From positions 62,001 through 126,000 of the forward strand of contig CAWINY010000006.1 in the NCBI GenBank assembly GCA_963837635.1: a stretch of 64,000 bases of DNA, written 5' to 3'. Of the stretch, positions 41,499 to 49,510 are shown in pieces. The notes under the pieces were generated by a model that was not told the DNA's origin, ran no database searches, and was given only the letters and a program-made list of their open reading frames with translations. Origin of the DNA: CAWINY01 sp963837635. GTDB lineage: Bacteria; Acidobacteriota; Terriglobia; Terriglobales; Acidobacteriaceae. The number at the start of each line of letters is the position of its first letter. Positions within the stretch are counted from its first letter, which is position 1. A program made the position numbers and the translations under genes.

Positions 41499-42899
41499 AT
41501 GACTGAAGTTCGTGCACTACCGCGCCTGCTGATTGCTGGTTTGTGTGGAGGCTCGGGCAAGACCCTGGCTTCGCTGGGGCTGCTGCTCAGCCTCCGCCGC
41601 GCAGGCGTGGCGGTGCGAGCCTTCAAGAAGGGCCCCGACTACATCGATGCCGCCTGGCTCAGTTGGGCGTCGGCCCATCCGGCGCGCAATCTCGACACCT
41701 TCCTGATGGGTTCCGACGTCGTACGCTCCTCCTTTGTCCTCAATGGCATTGACGAGGGGATCAATGTGATCGAGGGGGCTCGCGGCCTCTTCGATGGCTT
41801 TGATGTTGCCGGCACCCACAGCAGTGCGGTGATCGCCAAGTTGATCCAAGCGCCGGTCCTGCTGGTGGTGGATGCGACGAAGGTTACCCGGACCACCGCG
41901 GCCATGGTTCTCGGATGCCAGAAGCTTGATCCGGAAGTCTCCATTTGCGGCGTCATCCTCAACAACGTGAATGGCCGGCGGCACGAAAAGATCGTGCGCG
42001 GGTCGATCGAGTCGATCTGCGGCGTCCCGGTTCTGGGCGTCATCCCCAAGGCTGCTTTTGCCGGCTCGCTGCCGGAAAGGCATTTGGGCCTGGTTACCCC
42101 AGCCGAGTGCTGCGAATTGGGGAAACTCGAAGAAGAGTTGCTGCGAGTGGTCGGCGGCGGCATCGACTTGGATGGGATCATGGCAGCGGCCCGGAGCGCG
42201 CCTCCGCTGGAAAGCGTTGTGCCGGAGAGCACTCAAGCCTGCGCCGCGTCGCGCGCCAGAATCGGTTATCTTCACGACTCGGCTTTCACTTTTTATTACC
42301 CGGAGAATCTTGAACTGCTCGAGAAAGCAGGCGCTGAGCTGGTCCCTATTTCCGCTTTGGCGGACGCCGCCCTTCCGGACGATTTGAATGCTCTGTACAT
42401 CGGCGGCGGCTTTCCCGAAACCCACGGCGAAGCGCTGGCCCGGAATCGGACGATGCTGAGCTCCATCCGTGCCGCGGCGGAAGCGGACATGCCCATCTAC
42501 GCCGAGTGCGGCGGTCTCATGTTGTTATCGCGCGCCATGTGGTGGAAGGGCGTGAGGTACGACATGGCGAACGTATTCTCATTCGAAGTCGAAGTCTCCG
42601 ACAGCGCTCAGGGTCACGGCTATATCGAGTTGCTGGTTGATACCGCCAATCCATTCTTCCCGGTCGGGACCGCGTTGCGCGGGCACGAGTTCCACTACTC
42701 GCGGATCATGCCCCATCCAGAGGAGACCGCGACCGCCTGCGAAGTGCGCCGCGGCACGGGATGTTTTCACGGCCGTGACGCCGCCATCGCCAAGAATGCC
42801 TGGGCCAGCTATGTTCACGTACACGCCTTGGCAACGCCGGAATGGGCTCAAGGCATGGTCGCCGCAGCCAGAAGATTCGCCCCTCACCCTGTCTTCTGA
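41499..42899 (+). CDS. dsrN: DsrN, siroheme a,c-diamide synthase (CbiA-type)
   Basis: DsrN is a CobB/CbiA-family amidotransferase thought to amidate the siroheme of DsrAB. The 466-residue product has an N-terminal P-loop (AGLCGGSGKTLASLGLLLSL) with FKKGPDYIDAAW, and a C-terminal class I glutamine amidotransferase-like domain with YAECGGLMLLS, holding the nucleophilic cysteine, and a late histidine in YVHVHAL. It begins 11 bases after dsrD and is the last gene of the dsr block. A perfect inverted repeat follows it. Confidence 0.92.
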   Translation: MTEVRALPRLLIAGLCGGSGKTLASLGLLLSLRRAGVAVRAFKKGPDYIDAAWLSWASAHPARNLDTFLMGSDVVRSSFVLNGIDEGINVIEGARGLFDGFDVAGTHSSAVIAKLIQAPVLLVVDATKVTRTTAAMVLGCQKLDPEVSICGVILNNVNGRRHEKIVRGSIESICGVPVLGVIPKAAFAGSLPERHLGLVTPAECCELGKLEEELLRVVGGGIDLDGIMAAARSAPPLESVVPESTQACAASRARIGYLHDSAFTFYYPENLELLEKAGAELVPISALADAALPDDLNALYIGGGFPETHGEALARNRTMLSSIRAAAEADMPIYAECGGLMLLSRAMWWKGVRYDMANVFSFEVEVSDSAQGHGYIELLVDTANPFFPVGTALRGHEFHYSRIMPHPEETATACEVRRGTGCFHGRDAAIAKNAWASYVHVHALATPEWAQGMVAAARRFAPHPVF

Positions 42900-42959
42900 A
42901 GGTCTTCCCAGTCGATTCCTCGCGTCAAAGCCCAGGCGCTCGTTGCGCCATCGAAATGG

Positions 42960-43062
42960 GTAGCGCTGGCCTCCAGGCCGGCTGTCCTGGCGGCGTCCAC
43001 GCCGGCAGCAATGAGCGCGGGCCAGAGGCCCCCGCGACAGCCGGCCTGGAGGCCAGCGCTAC
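42960..43062. repeat. Perfect 27-base inverted repeat (GTAGCGCTGGCC family)
   Basis: The arms 42960-42986 and 43036-43062 are exact inverted copies and the arms themselves contain GCCTCCAGGC palindromes. It closes the dsr block, 60 bases after dsrN, and may act as a terminator. The 313-base gap 42900-43212 contains no gene. Confidence 0.85.
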
Positions 43063-43173
43063 CAGCTAAGCGGCTCTTCATGGTGGGTCCCAAAGCCCAT
43101 GTGCCGCTCAGGATACGTCCTCACAGAGTTCCGCAAATGCGGGCCTTGTTGCGCGCACCGAGCATAAATGACT

Positions 43174-43187
43174 ATTATGACCATAAT
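43174..43187 (+). promoter_or_regulatory. Palindromic operator-like site of the toxin-antitoxin pair
   Basis: ATTATG-AC-CATAAT is a perfect inverted repeat in AT-rich DNA 25 bases before the antitoxin start. Phd/YefM-type antitoxins usually repress their own promoter through such sites. Confidence 0.5.
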
Positions 43188-43212
43188 TGATCGGCCCTTT
43201 GAGGGGTGAGCT

Positions 43213-43467
43213 ATGAGGACGCATGGCTGGACGGTGGCTGAGGCGAAGGCAAAGTTCAGTGAAGTGATCGACAAGGCAAAATCAGAGGGGCCACAAAGGA
43301 TCACCAAACACGGGCGCACGGCGGCGGTGATCGTTGCCGCGGAGGAATGGGCGCGGAAGGCCGAGCGCAAAGGCAACTTGGCGGAGTTCCTGGCCGCATC
43401 CCCTCTACGCGGCGCCGGGCTGAAGCTCAGGCGGCTCCCGGTGCGTCTGCGCACGATTGAGCTATGA
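43213..43467 (+). CDS. Phd/YefM-family antitoxin
   Basis: The 84-residue product has the Phd/YefM start WTVAEAKAKFSEVIDKAKSEGPQRITKHGRTAAVIVAAEEWA, followed by a neutralising tail. It overlaps the PIN toxin gene in an ATGA arrangement, the usual layout. It probably binds the toxin and represses the operon. It sits next to the dsr block without known functional link. Confidence 0.88.
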   Translation: MRTHGWTVAEAKAKFSEVIDKAKSEGPQRITKHGRTAAVIVAAEEWARKAERKGNLAEFLAASPLRGAGLKLRRLPVRLRTIEL

Positions 43468-43883
43468 AGTTTCTGCTGGACACCAATGTCATATCCGAAC
43501 CCATGAAAGCCCGGCCCAACGCAGGCGTGCTCGCCTGGTTGGCTGAGGTGGACGAGGACAGCGTCTTTCTCAGTGTGGTGACCATTACGGAACTGCGCTA
43601 TGGCATTGAACGTCTCGCCACCGGCATACGACGCGACCGTCTCGATGGATGGCTGCGAAAAGACCTGAGCTCGCGCTTTGAAGGAAGAATCCTGCCGGTT
43701 GACCTGGAGATAGCCGATACGTGTGGGAGGCTTGTAGCCCGCAGTGAATCCTTGGGCCGCCCCATGGAGCCCCGGGATGCATTCATTGCGGCCACCGCAG
43801 AAGTCCACGGACTAACGCTCGTCACGCGCAATGCTGCTGACTTCGAGGCAACCGTGAAGACGATTGTGACCCCTTGGACCTAA
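43464..43883 (+). CDS. VapC/FitB-type PIN-domain toxin
   Basis: The 139-residue product is a PIN-domain RNase: LLDTNVISEP at the start (first acidic residue), TITELRYGIERL (glutamate), EPRDAFIAATAEVHG (aspartates) and LVTRNAADFEATV at the end complete the acidic site. It resembles the FitB branch. It would cleave RNA when its antitoxin is lost. Confidence 0.9.
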   Translation: MKFLLDTNVISEPMKARPNAGVLAWLAEVDEDSVFLSVVTITELRYGIERLATGIRRDRLDGWLRKDLSSRFEGRILPVDLEIADTCGRLVARSESLGRPMEPRDAFIAATAEVHGLTLVTRNAADFEATVKTIVTPWT

Positions 43884-43912
43884 GTGCAGGACACCATTTC
43901 TAGTTCTAGAAC

Positions 43913-43940
43913 TTGACGGCTGATGGCTGATGGCTGATGG
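43913..43940. repeat. Heptad tandem repeat (GGCTGAT)
   Basis: Three copies of the 7-base unit GGCTGAT lie between the convergent toxin and FmdE genes. It is one of several period-7 arrays in the window. Confidence 0.75.
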
Positions 43941-44525
43941 CTACTCCACCACCCGGTAATAGCGTTCGCCGGCGCAGGCCTTGCACAGCACGCGGCCCTG
44001 GCGATGGATCTCGCGGCGGAAGTTGATGCCCTCGCCGCACTCCTCGCAGACCACGCGCTTTCCTTTGTAGCCCGGCAATTCCTCCGGCCCCAAATCGACC
44101 TTGACCCATTGCGTTACGAACAGCTCCTGGTCGCTCATCTCGCGATAGGCCAGCATCTGTTGCTGGTTCTTGCTTTCAAGCTCCGGGTGCATCCGCCGGG
44201 CCAGTTCCTTGGAGGATTCGCGCGCGACCACGCGCACTGCGCGATCATTCTGCAGGTCGATGAAGGTGGCTGCCACCTTGCCCCAATCGCGGAACTTGAG
44301 AGCGCGCTTGCCTAGCCGGCAGCCGGTGACGACCGCCACCGCGTCGGTGGCGCAGCGGTCGATTTCGACGAAGGTGACCAGCCGTTTGCGGTCCTTGCCG
44401 CGCGGGTCCTCGATGCCCAGCTTCTTCAAGCCGAGCATCGCCAGGCGTACCCCGAGCACCTGCCCGGCGCAGAGATGGCCGTGAGCGATTTCGGCCTCAC
44501 GCAGATATTCATCGAGGGAGGGCAC
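43941..44525 (-). CDS. FmdE/FwdE-like protein with zinc-finger tail
   Basis: The 194-residue product matches the FmdE family named after a subunit of formylmethanofuran dehydrogenase: AEIAHGHLCAGQVLGVRLAMLGLKKLGI, FVEIDRCATDAVAVVTGCRLGKRALKFRDWGKVAATF, then a four-cysteine zinc ribbon (CEECGEGINF and CKACAGERY). GTG at 44525 begins the domain; the open frame farther upstream runs through a dispersed repeat. In bacteria such proteins occur without methanofuran genes and their substrate is unknown. Confidence 0.85.
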   Translation of the reverse strand: MPSLDEYLREAEIAHGHLCAGQVLGVRLAMLGLKKLGIEDPRGKDRKRLVTFVEIDRCATDAVAVVTGCRLGKRALKFRDWGKVAATFIDLQNDRAVRVVARESSKELARRMHPELESKNQQQMLAYREMSDQELFVTQWVKVDLGPEELPGYKGKRVVCEECGEGINFRREIHRQGRVLCKACAGERYYRVVE

Positions 44526-44530
44526 AGAAA

Positions 44531-44572
44531 AACTTACCACGGATTCCACGGATGCAAACGGATTCACGCGGA
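44531..44572. repeat. Degenerate period-10 repeat upstream of FmdE-like gene
   Basis: TTACCACGGATTCCACGGATG with further CGGATT units at about 10-base spacing. It occupies the leader of the FmdE-like gene. Confidence 0.6.
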
Positions 44573-44621
44573 GCGGTCCCTTCAAAAGAATCCGTGCAGA
44601 TCCGCGCAAGCACTTTAGATC

Positions 44622-45290
44622 TTATTCTTCGTCGCCATCCGCTTCGGCGGGCGGGGGCAGGAACGGCTGCCCATACACGTTGACCGTAAAGCTCTCGCCG
44701 CTGCTGGGCTGGAAACTGACCCGTGTCGGCTGGCGCTGCCAGCGTGGCGCCGCGCACTCCGAGTCCGGCTGTTCTCCGTTCTTGGCTTTGCCCAGCTCTT
44801 TGCGGAACAGCGGCTTTCTGAGCCCGAGCTGGGCCACCACTGCCGTGACCCGCTGACCATCGTCGGTGAGCCCGCAGTAGGCGACCCAGTCGCGATACCA
44901 GCTCGCCAGCGAATAGAACGGATCGAAGTCCGGCAGCTTGACCGGCGTGACCCGTCCGGTGACGCGGTCCACCTGAATCCATCCTGCGTGCTGCCAGCGC
45001 CAGCGCGGGAGTTTGCTGGAGTCGTCGGGCAGCGAGTCGTTCACCCGGTAGGCCCGCTGCACCACGAACGAGCGGTCGGTGATCTCATGCAGATCCCCGG
45101 TGGTGAATTCCTTGAGCTTGCCGTCCACGGTCAGGGGCCTGACCTTAATGTCCAGCGATTTTGTCTCTTCCGGCCCGAAAAAAAGCTTCGCTCGCATGGG
45201 GCTGCCCAGCGTGACCACATGCGGCTTGGCGCCGGCCCATGCCGCCAGCCCGAGGAACAGCGGGAGAATAACCGCGGCTACCTTACTCAT
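44622..45290 (-). CDS. Secreted hypothetical protein
   Basis: The 222-residue product has an N-terminal signal peptide (VAAVILPLFLGLAAWAGA, residues about 4-21) and a mature beta-rich part with AKLFFGPEETKSLDIKVRPL, SFVVQRAYRVND and WQHAGWIQVDRVTGRVTPVKLP. Two cysteines are in CGLTDDGQ and DSECAAP. The tail is acidic. No family was recognised. Its periplasmic location is the only supported statement. Confidence 0.6.
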   Translation of the reverse strand: MSKVAAVILPLFLGLAAWAGAKPHVVTLGSPMRAKLFFGPEETKSLDIKVRPLTVDGKLKEFTTGDLHEITDRSFVVQRAYRVNDSLPDDSSKLPRWRWQHAGWIQVDRVTGRVTPVKLPDFDPFYSLASWYRDWVAYCGLTDDGQRVTAVVAQLGLRKPLFRKELGKAKNGEQPDSECAAPRWQRQPTRVSFQPSSGESFTVNVYGQPFLPPPAEADGDEE

Positions 45291-45513
45291 GACGGGCTAG
45301 GGTAAATCCGTTGGCCACGGCAGGCAAGTCCCGGGGTAAGATCACGGTATATGGGTCTTCAGCGAGCGCCCCGCGCTTGTTGCGGTTGAAGTGCAAGGTT
45401 CCACCTAAAACGCGTGACTGTGGCGCGTTTTTGGACCCCCTCGACGGGGCGGCGAGCTGCACCTCTGCGAGAAATAAAGCAACCGGGATCCCAGTACCCT
45501 CGTCTCAGCATGG

Positions 45514-46503
45514 GTGGCAGTGGATAAAGGTTTCCAGCGACGTGCGGGCTATATCCTCGTGGTGGACGACAACGAGGCCAACGCCTATCTCATGAAGGAG
45601 TTGCTGGCCGCGCGTGGCTACGACGTCAGCACGGCCGGCAATGCGCAAGAGGCCGAGCGGCTGATGCATGACGGCCACCAGCCCGACCTGATCCTGCTGG
45701 ACGTGATCATGCCCGGCAAATCGGGCTACGATTTCTGCCGGGAACTCAAAGAAGACCCCCTCACCCGGCTGGTGCCGGTGGTCATGATCACCGGCCTGAG
45801 CGAGCGCGAGGACAAGGTTCGCGGCATCGAGGCCGGGGCCGACGATTTCCTGAACAAGCCGATCTTTCCCGAAGAGCTCTTCGCCCGCGTCAAATCACTG
45901 CTGAAACTCAAGGAATTCACCGACGAACTGGAGAGCGCCGAAGCGGTGCTGTGCACCCTGGGCCGCAGCGTTGAAGCGCGCGATCCCTACACCGAGGGCC
46001 ACTGCGAACGGCTGGCCGGCTACGCCAGCATGCTGGGCAAGTATTTGGGGCTTGGCGAGGACCGGCTCACCGCCCTGAAGCGCGGCGGTTATCTTCACGA
46101 TCTAGGCAAGATCCAGATCCCCGACGACGTCCTGAAGAAACACGGGAACCTGACTCCGCGGGACTGGGAGATCATGCGGCAACACCCCGTCATCGGCGAG
46201 GAGATCTGCAAGCCGCTGCGCTCGCTCAAGCTGGTGTTGCCCATCATCCGCCACCATCACGAGCATTGGAACGGCAGCGGCTATCCGGATGGGCTCATCG
46301 GTCCCAGTATCCCGCTGTTGGCGCGCATCCTCCAGGTGGTGGATGTCTACGACGCCCTGCGTACCGCGCGCCCCTACAAGCCAGCCCTCAGCCACGATGA
46401 GTCCGCCAAGGTCATGGCGCGGGAAGCCGCGCAGGGCCTCTGGGACCCGGAACTGGTGGCACAATTCTTCGCCATGCTCGCGCATAAAGAGCGCGTTGCC
46501 TAG
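45514..46503 (+). CDS. Response regulator with HD-GYP domain
   Basis: The 329-residue product has a receiver domain (residues about 10-125: ILVVDDNEANAYLMKELL, phospho-acceptor Asp in DLILLDVIMPGK, Lys in FLNKP) and an HD-GYP c-di-GMP phosphodiesterase domain (residues about 150-325: DPYTEGHCERLAGYA, GGYLHDLGKIQIPDDVL, RQHPVIGEEI, RHHHEHWNGSGYPDGL). It would hydrolyse c-di-GMP when phosphorylated by an unidentified kinase. The GTG start at 45514 places the receiver at the N-terminus. Confidence 0.93.
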   Translation: MAVDKGFQRRAGYILVVDDNEANAYLMKELLAARGYDVSTAGNAQEAERLMHDGHQPDLILLDVIMPGKSGYDFCRELKEDPLTRLVPVVMITGLSEREDKVRGIEAGADDFLNKPIFPEELFARVKSLLKLKEFTDELESAEAVLCTLGRSVEARDPYTEGHCERLAGYASMLGKYLGLGEDRLTALKRGGYLHDLGKIQIPDDVLKKHGNLTPRDWEIMRQHPVIGEEICKPLRSLKLVLPIIRHHHEHWNGSGYPDGLIGPSIPLLARILQVVDVYDALRTARPYKPALSHDESAKVMAREAAQGLWDPELVAQFFAMLAHKERVA

Positions 46504-46517
46504 GCCGAATCGGAATC

Positions 46518-46648
46518 AACAACGGATCTAGACGGATTAAAACGGATCAGAAAAACCTGCCACAGAGGCACAGAGACACAGAGGAGGCTAGACGGACAAG
46601 TGCGGCTCGTGGTCGGTTTTTCTCTGTGCCCTCGGTGTCTCTGTGGTT
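46518..46648. repeat. Composite intergenic repeat: period-10 units then period-8 inverted repeat
   Basis: At 46518-46550 three units of about 10 bases (ACAACGGATC, TAGACGGATT, AAAACGGATC) are followed at 46560-46584 by the CACAGAGG period-8 arm and at 46620-46648 by its inverted counterpart. The same two families lie side by side at 4310-4488. The gap 46504-46799 has no gene. Confidence 0.8.
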
Positions 46649-46799
46649 GATTTTTTCTTTCCAAAAGCAGATCTGCGCTGATCCGTGCTCTTTTCGGGTG
46701 GTTCGCGGTAAGTCCTTCACCTTACCACCCCGGCCACCCGATCTTTGTTGCCAAGCCCTCAGCGACGTGGCAAAATCGGCTCCAGACCGGGGCGAAGTC

Positions 46800-47348
46800 A
46801 TGCAGTCCAAATTGAATGCCACAGGGATCCGAGCCAGCGGGTTGCCGGAGCGCCTGAAGCAGCCAGGCCGGCTGATCAAGATTGGCACGGTTGCCCAGGA
46901 TTTTGATATCTCTCCCGATCTGCTGCGCCTCTATGAACGGGAAGGGCTGTTGGTCCCGTTGAGGTCCCGGGGAGGGACCCGCTACTTTACGCGGCAGGAT
47001 TACCCCTGGATTGCGACGGTGCTGCAGTTGGTGCGCAAGGGGCGGTTGAACCTAAGCGGCATCCGTCATTTGCTGGGCATGATTGCCTGCTGGAAACAAC
47101 GGGAGTGTCCGGTCGAGTTGCGGGAGAAATGTCCGGTGATGAGCAGCCCTTCGCTGCGGCCGTGCTGGATGACCCCCGGCCTTCATTGCTGCCGCAACGA
47201 AAGCTGGCGCGAATGCTATTTCTGCGGCGTCTATCGCACGGCTTCGCGGTCCAGCAGCTTGCGCCCGATTCTGGCGGCGGCAGGTTTGGAAGAACAAGAG
47301 GAATTCATCAAGCCAGTTCCAGGCGGGACCGTAGTCCCCCCTCAATAA
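46800..47348 (+). CDS. MerR-family regulator with cysteine-rich C-terminus
   Basis: The 182-residue product has a MerR winged helix (LIKIGTVAQDFDISPDLLRLYEREGLLVPLRSRGGTRYF, residues about 24-62) and a dimerisation helix (YPWIATVLQLVRKGRLNLSGIRHLLGMI). The C-terminal part is unusually rich in cysteine: CWKQRECPVELREKCPV, CW, CCRNESWRECYFCGVY. That arrangement could bind metal or an iron-sulfur cluster. The ATG at 46800 begins the domain; the open frame extends upstream through repeats. Target genes are unknown. Confidence 0.82.
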   Translation: MQSKLNATGIRASGLPERLKQPGRLIKIGTVAQDFDISPDLLRLYEREGLLVPLRSRGGTRYFTRQDYPWIATVLQLVRKGRLNLSGIRHLLGMIACWKQRECPVELREKCPVMSSPSLRPCWMTPGLHCCRNESWRECYFCGVYRTASRSSSLRPILAAAGLEEQEEFIKPVPGGTVVPPQ

Positions 47349-47514
47349 GCTTTCCAGGCGGTACGCGCAGCCTCCGCGCCCACCTTCCAGGTCTGCGGCC
47401 GCGTCGAAATGAACAACGGATCGAGACAGATCAGAAGGCTTTCAGTAAACAAATCTGATCCGTCTTGATCCGCTGTTTCTTTTTCAGGCGGGAGAGGGGT
47501 TAGTCGCTGAGCGG

Positions 47515-48762
47515 CTACACATTATAGTCCTCGGGATTCAGTTCCGCCGCCTTACCGCGATTGACCCAATAATCACGCGCGGTTTCGTTGATGTCGCCTG
47601 CCGGCTTCTCGCCGCGGAAGACGCGCGCGATGCCTCGCACCAGGCGGCGCATCGGCAGCTCGCCTTTGCGGTCGACGAAGAACGCCTCGCCCGTCTTGCT
47701 GGTGCGATACCACCAGCGCTTCAGGTAGGCGAGTTGTTCCATGGTCTCCTGCGCGCTGCCGGGCGGGAGCGGCGGGAGGGCGGACAGGGCCTGGATCAGG
47801 CGAGATTCCATCGACTGCGGCTTCACCGTGTCTTCCGAAATCGGTGTTCCGCCAGCCGGGCCCTCGGCGCGCGGCCTCCATTGCAGAGAAAACTGCGCCG
47901 GTCCGTTCAGCCTTCCGGCCTCGATGCGGAACAGCGCCACCGATTCCTTCTCCGCCGAGGGTTGCACGACAACCCCGTTCAAGTGGTCGAGCCGGCGCAC
48001 GATCTCCGGCAATTGCTGCAACACCGGGTTCAGCTTTTCCAGGCGGGCGTGCCAAGCCGCGGCGGCCTCGAATTCCAGCGCGGCCGAGGCTTCGTCGCGC
48101 TGTCGCGCCAGTTCGTTGCGCAGGGAGTGGCCGCCGGAATCGAAGAACGCCTGCACCCGCCCGGTTTCGGCTCGGTATTCGTCATCCGTGCAGCCTTTGA
48201 AGCAGGGCGCAAGGCACATCTTCATCTCCGAGTACACGCAGCCGGGAAAACTCGGGTCGGGATGCAACTCATCGTTGCAGCGCCGCAGCTTGAAGAAGTC
48301 GAGCGCGTCGTTGGCAAACTTTTCCGCGGCGGCGCGGGTGGGGAACGGACCATAGTAGAGCGAGCGCCCGCGCAAGGTGGTAAGGCGCGTGGTGACGGCG
48401 ACGCGCGGAAACTCGTTTTCAAGGATGAGCCTGACCAGCAGCGCGGGACGCAGCTTGAGCCTTTGCGCGTAGGTTTCCGGGAACTCGCTGCGCAGCACAC
48501 GGTACAGCAGCAGGCCGCTTTCAAAGTCGCTCCCGGTGAGCGCATATGCGATGGTCTTGACCCGGTCGCGCAGATTGAGCTTGCGCGTGATTCCCTGGCT
48601 TGCGGCGAGCAAACGGATTAGCCGCCGGCGCAGATTGGCCGTCTTCGAAACATAGGGCGCCGCGCCATCGCCGTGCAGCAGGAACACCGCCGCCGATGCC
48701 GGCACCGAGCTGAAAATCTCGGCATCGCGCTCGGGCGAGAACGGGAGCAGGTGGGGCAGCAC
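47515..48762 (-). CDS. UvrC-like GIY-YIG protein lacking the C-terminal nuclease
   Basis: The 415-residue product resembles the N-terminal half of UvrC. A GIY-YIG-like domain (AAVFLLHGDGAAPYVSKTANLRRRLIRLL) is followed by the UvrC region LYYGPFPTRAAAEKFANDALDFFKLRRC, a cysteine block (CVYSEMKMCLAPCFKGC) and a UVR-like helix pair (LRNELARQRDEASAALEFEAAAAWHARLEKLN). The RNase H-like endonuclease and helix-hairpin-helix domains are absent, and the remaining 150 residues are different. The GIY-YIG motif itself is degenerate (no clear GIY). It is probably not the housekeeping UvrC; a Cho-like or accessory repair role is possible. Confidence 0.75.
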   Translation of the reverse strand: MLPHLLPFSPERDAEIFSSVPASAAVFLLHGDGAAPYVSKTANLRRRLIRLLAASQGITRKLNLRDRVKTIAYALTGSDFESGLLLYRVLRSEFPETYAQRLKLRPALLVRLILENEFPRVAVTTRLTTLRGRSLYYGPFPTRAAAEKFANDALDFFKLRRCNDELHPDPSFPGCVYSEMKMCLAPCFKGCTDDEYRAETGRVQAFFDSGGHSLRNELARQRDEASAALEFEAAAAWHARLEKLNPVLQQLPEIVRRLDHLNGVVVQPSAEKESVALFRIEAGRLNGPAQFSLQWRPRAEGPAGGTPISEDTVKPQSMESRLIQALSALPPLPPGSAQETMEQLAYLKRWWYRTSKTGEAFFVDRKGELPMRRLVRGIARVFRGEKPAGDINETARDYWVNRGKAAELNPEDYNV

Positions 48763-48827
48763 AAGCAGATTCTAACGGCTTCAACCAGATTCCGATCTGC
48801 AAAACCCACCACGCAGGACGCGGAACT

Positions 48828-48900
48828 TTCAATTTCTGATTTCTGATTTCTTCCGGGGGGCTTGGCAAATCAGAAATCAGAAATCGTCAATCAGAAGAAA
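48828..48900. repeat. Inverted repeat with heptad arms (TTTCTGA / AATCAGA)
   Basis: TTTCTGATTTCTGATTTC at about 48832-48852 and AATCAGAAATCAGAAATC at about 48869-48897 form an inverted pair whose arms have a period of seven bases. It lies between the divergent UvrC-like and RidA genes. Confidence 0.8.
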
Positions 48901-49016
48901 TTGAAAAAGCAATCACTCGATCATCCAAATTCAAAACCTGTTATCCGTTGTAATCCGTTGTTGTCTTTCCAAGGTAAAATTGGCGCTTCATAAAGCGCGC
49001 GTTTGGAGGAGGCCGG

Positions 49017-49394
49017 ATGAGAGAGACAGTCGAGACGCAGCAGGCACCGGAGGCCATCGGGCCGTATTCGCAGGCGATCAAGGCCGGCGGCCTGGTCTTT
49101 ACCTCAGGACAGATTCCCATCGACCCGGCGACCAGCCAGTTGATCGGGGGCGGCATTTCGGCGCAGACGGAACGGGTGCTGGCCAATATCAAGGCCATCC
49201 TGGAAGCCGCCGGCAGCGGCATGGACAAGGTGGTCCGCACCACCGTGTTCCTGAAGAACATGGCGGACTTCGCCGGCATGAACGAGATCTACGGCAAGTT
49301 CTTTCCCGACACGCCCCCGGCCCGCTCCACAGTGGAAGTCGCGCGCCTGCCCAAGGACGTGTTGGTAGAGATCGACTCCATCGCGCTGGTGTAG
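49017..49394 (+). CDS. ridA: RidA-family imine/enamine deaminase
   Basis: RidA proteins hydrolyse reactive enamine/imine intermediates released by PLP enzymes. The 125-residue product has the family patterns APEAIGPYSQAIKAGGLVFTSGQIPIDPATSQLIGG, VVRTTVFLKNMADFAGMNEIYGKFF and ARSTVEVARLPKDVLVEIDSIALV, including the conserved late arginine. GGAGGAGG precedes the ATG. A palindromic repeat overlaps its stop codon. Confidence 0.94.
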   Translation: MRETVETQQAPEAIGPYSQAIKAGGLVFTSGQIPIDPATSQLIGGGISAQTERVLANIKAILEAAGSGMDKVVRTTVFLKNMADFAGMNEIYGKFFPDTPPARSTVEVARLPKDVLVEIDSIALV

Positions 49395-49417
49395 CGCCGG
49401 CGAGACGCTGGCGCTAC
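49391..49417. repeat. Palindromic repeat (GTAGCGCCGGCG family)
   Basis: GTAGCGCCGGCGAGACGCTGGCGCTAC is a near-perfect palindrome that includes the RidA stop codon. It may end the RidA transcript. Confidence 0.7.
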
Positions 49418-49510
49418 TACCCTGCAGCGAGATATGCGAATCTGCTGGCCAAATGTCCCGATCAACCGATCACCGTTTCTGCTATCCTTTTGCGGCGACA
49501 AGGAGACCAC

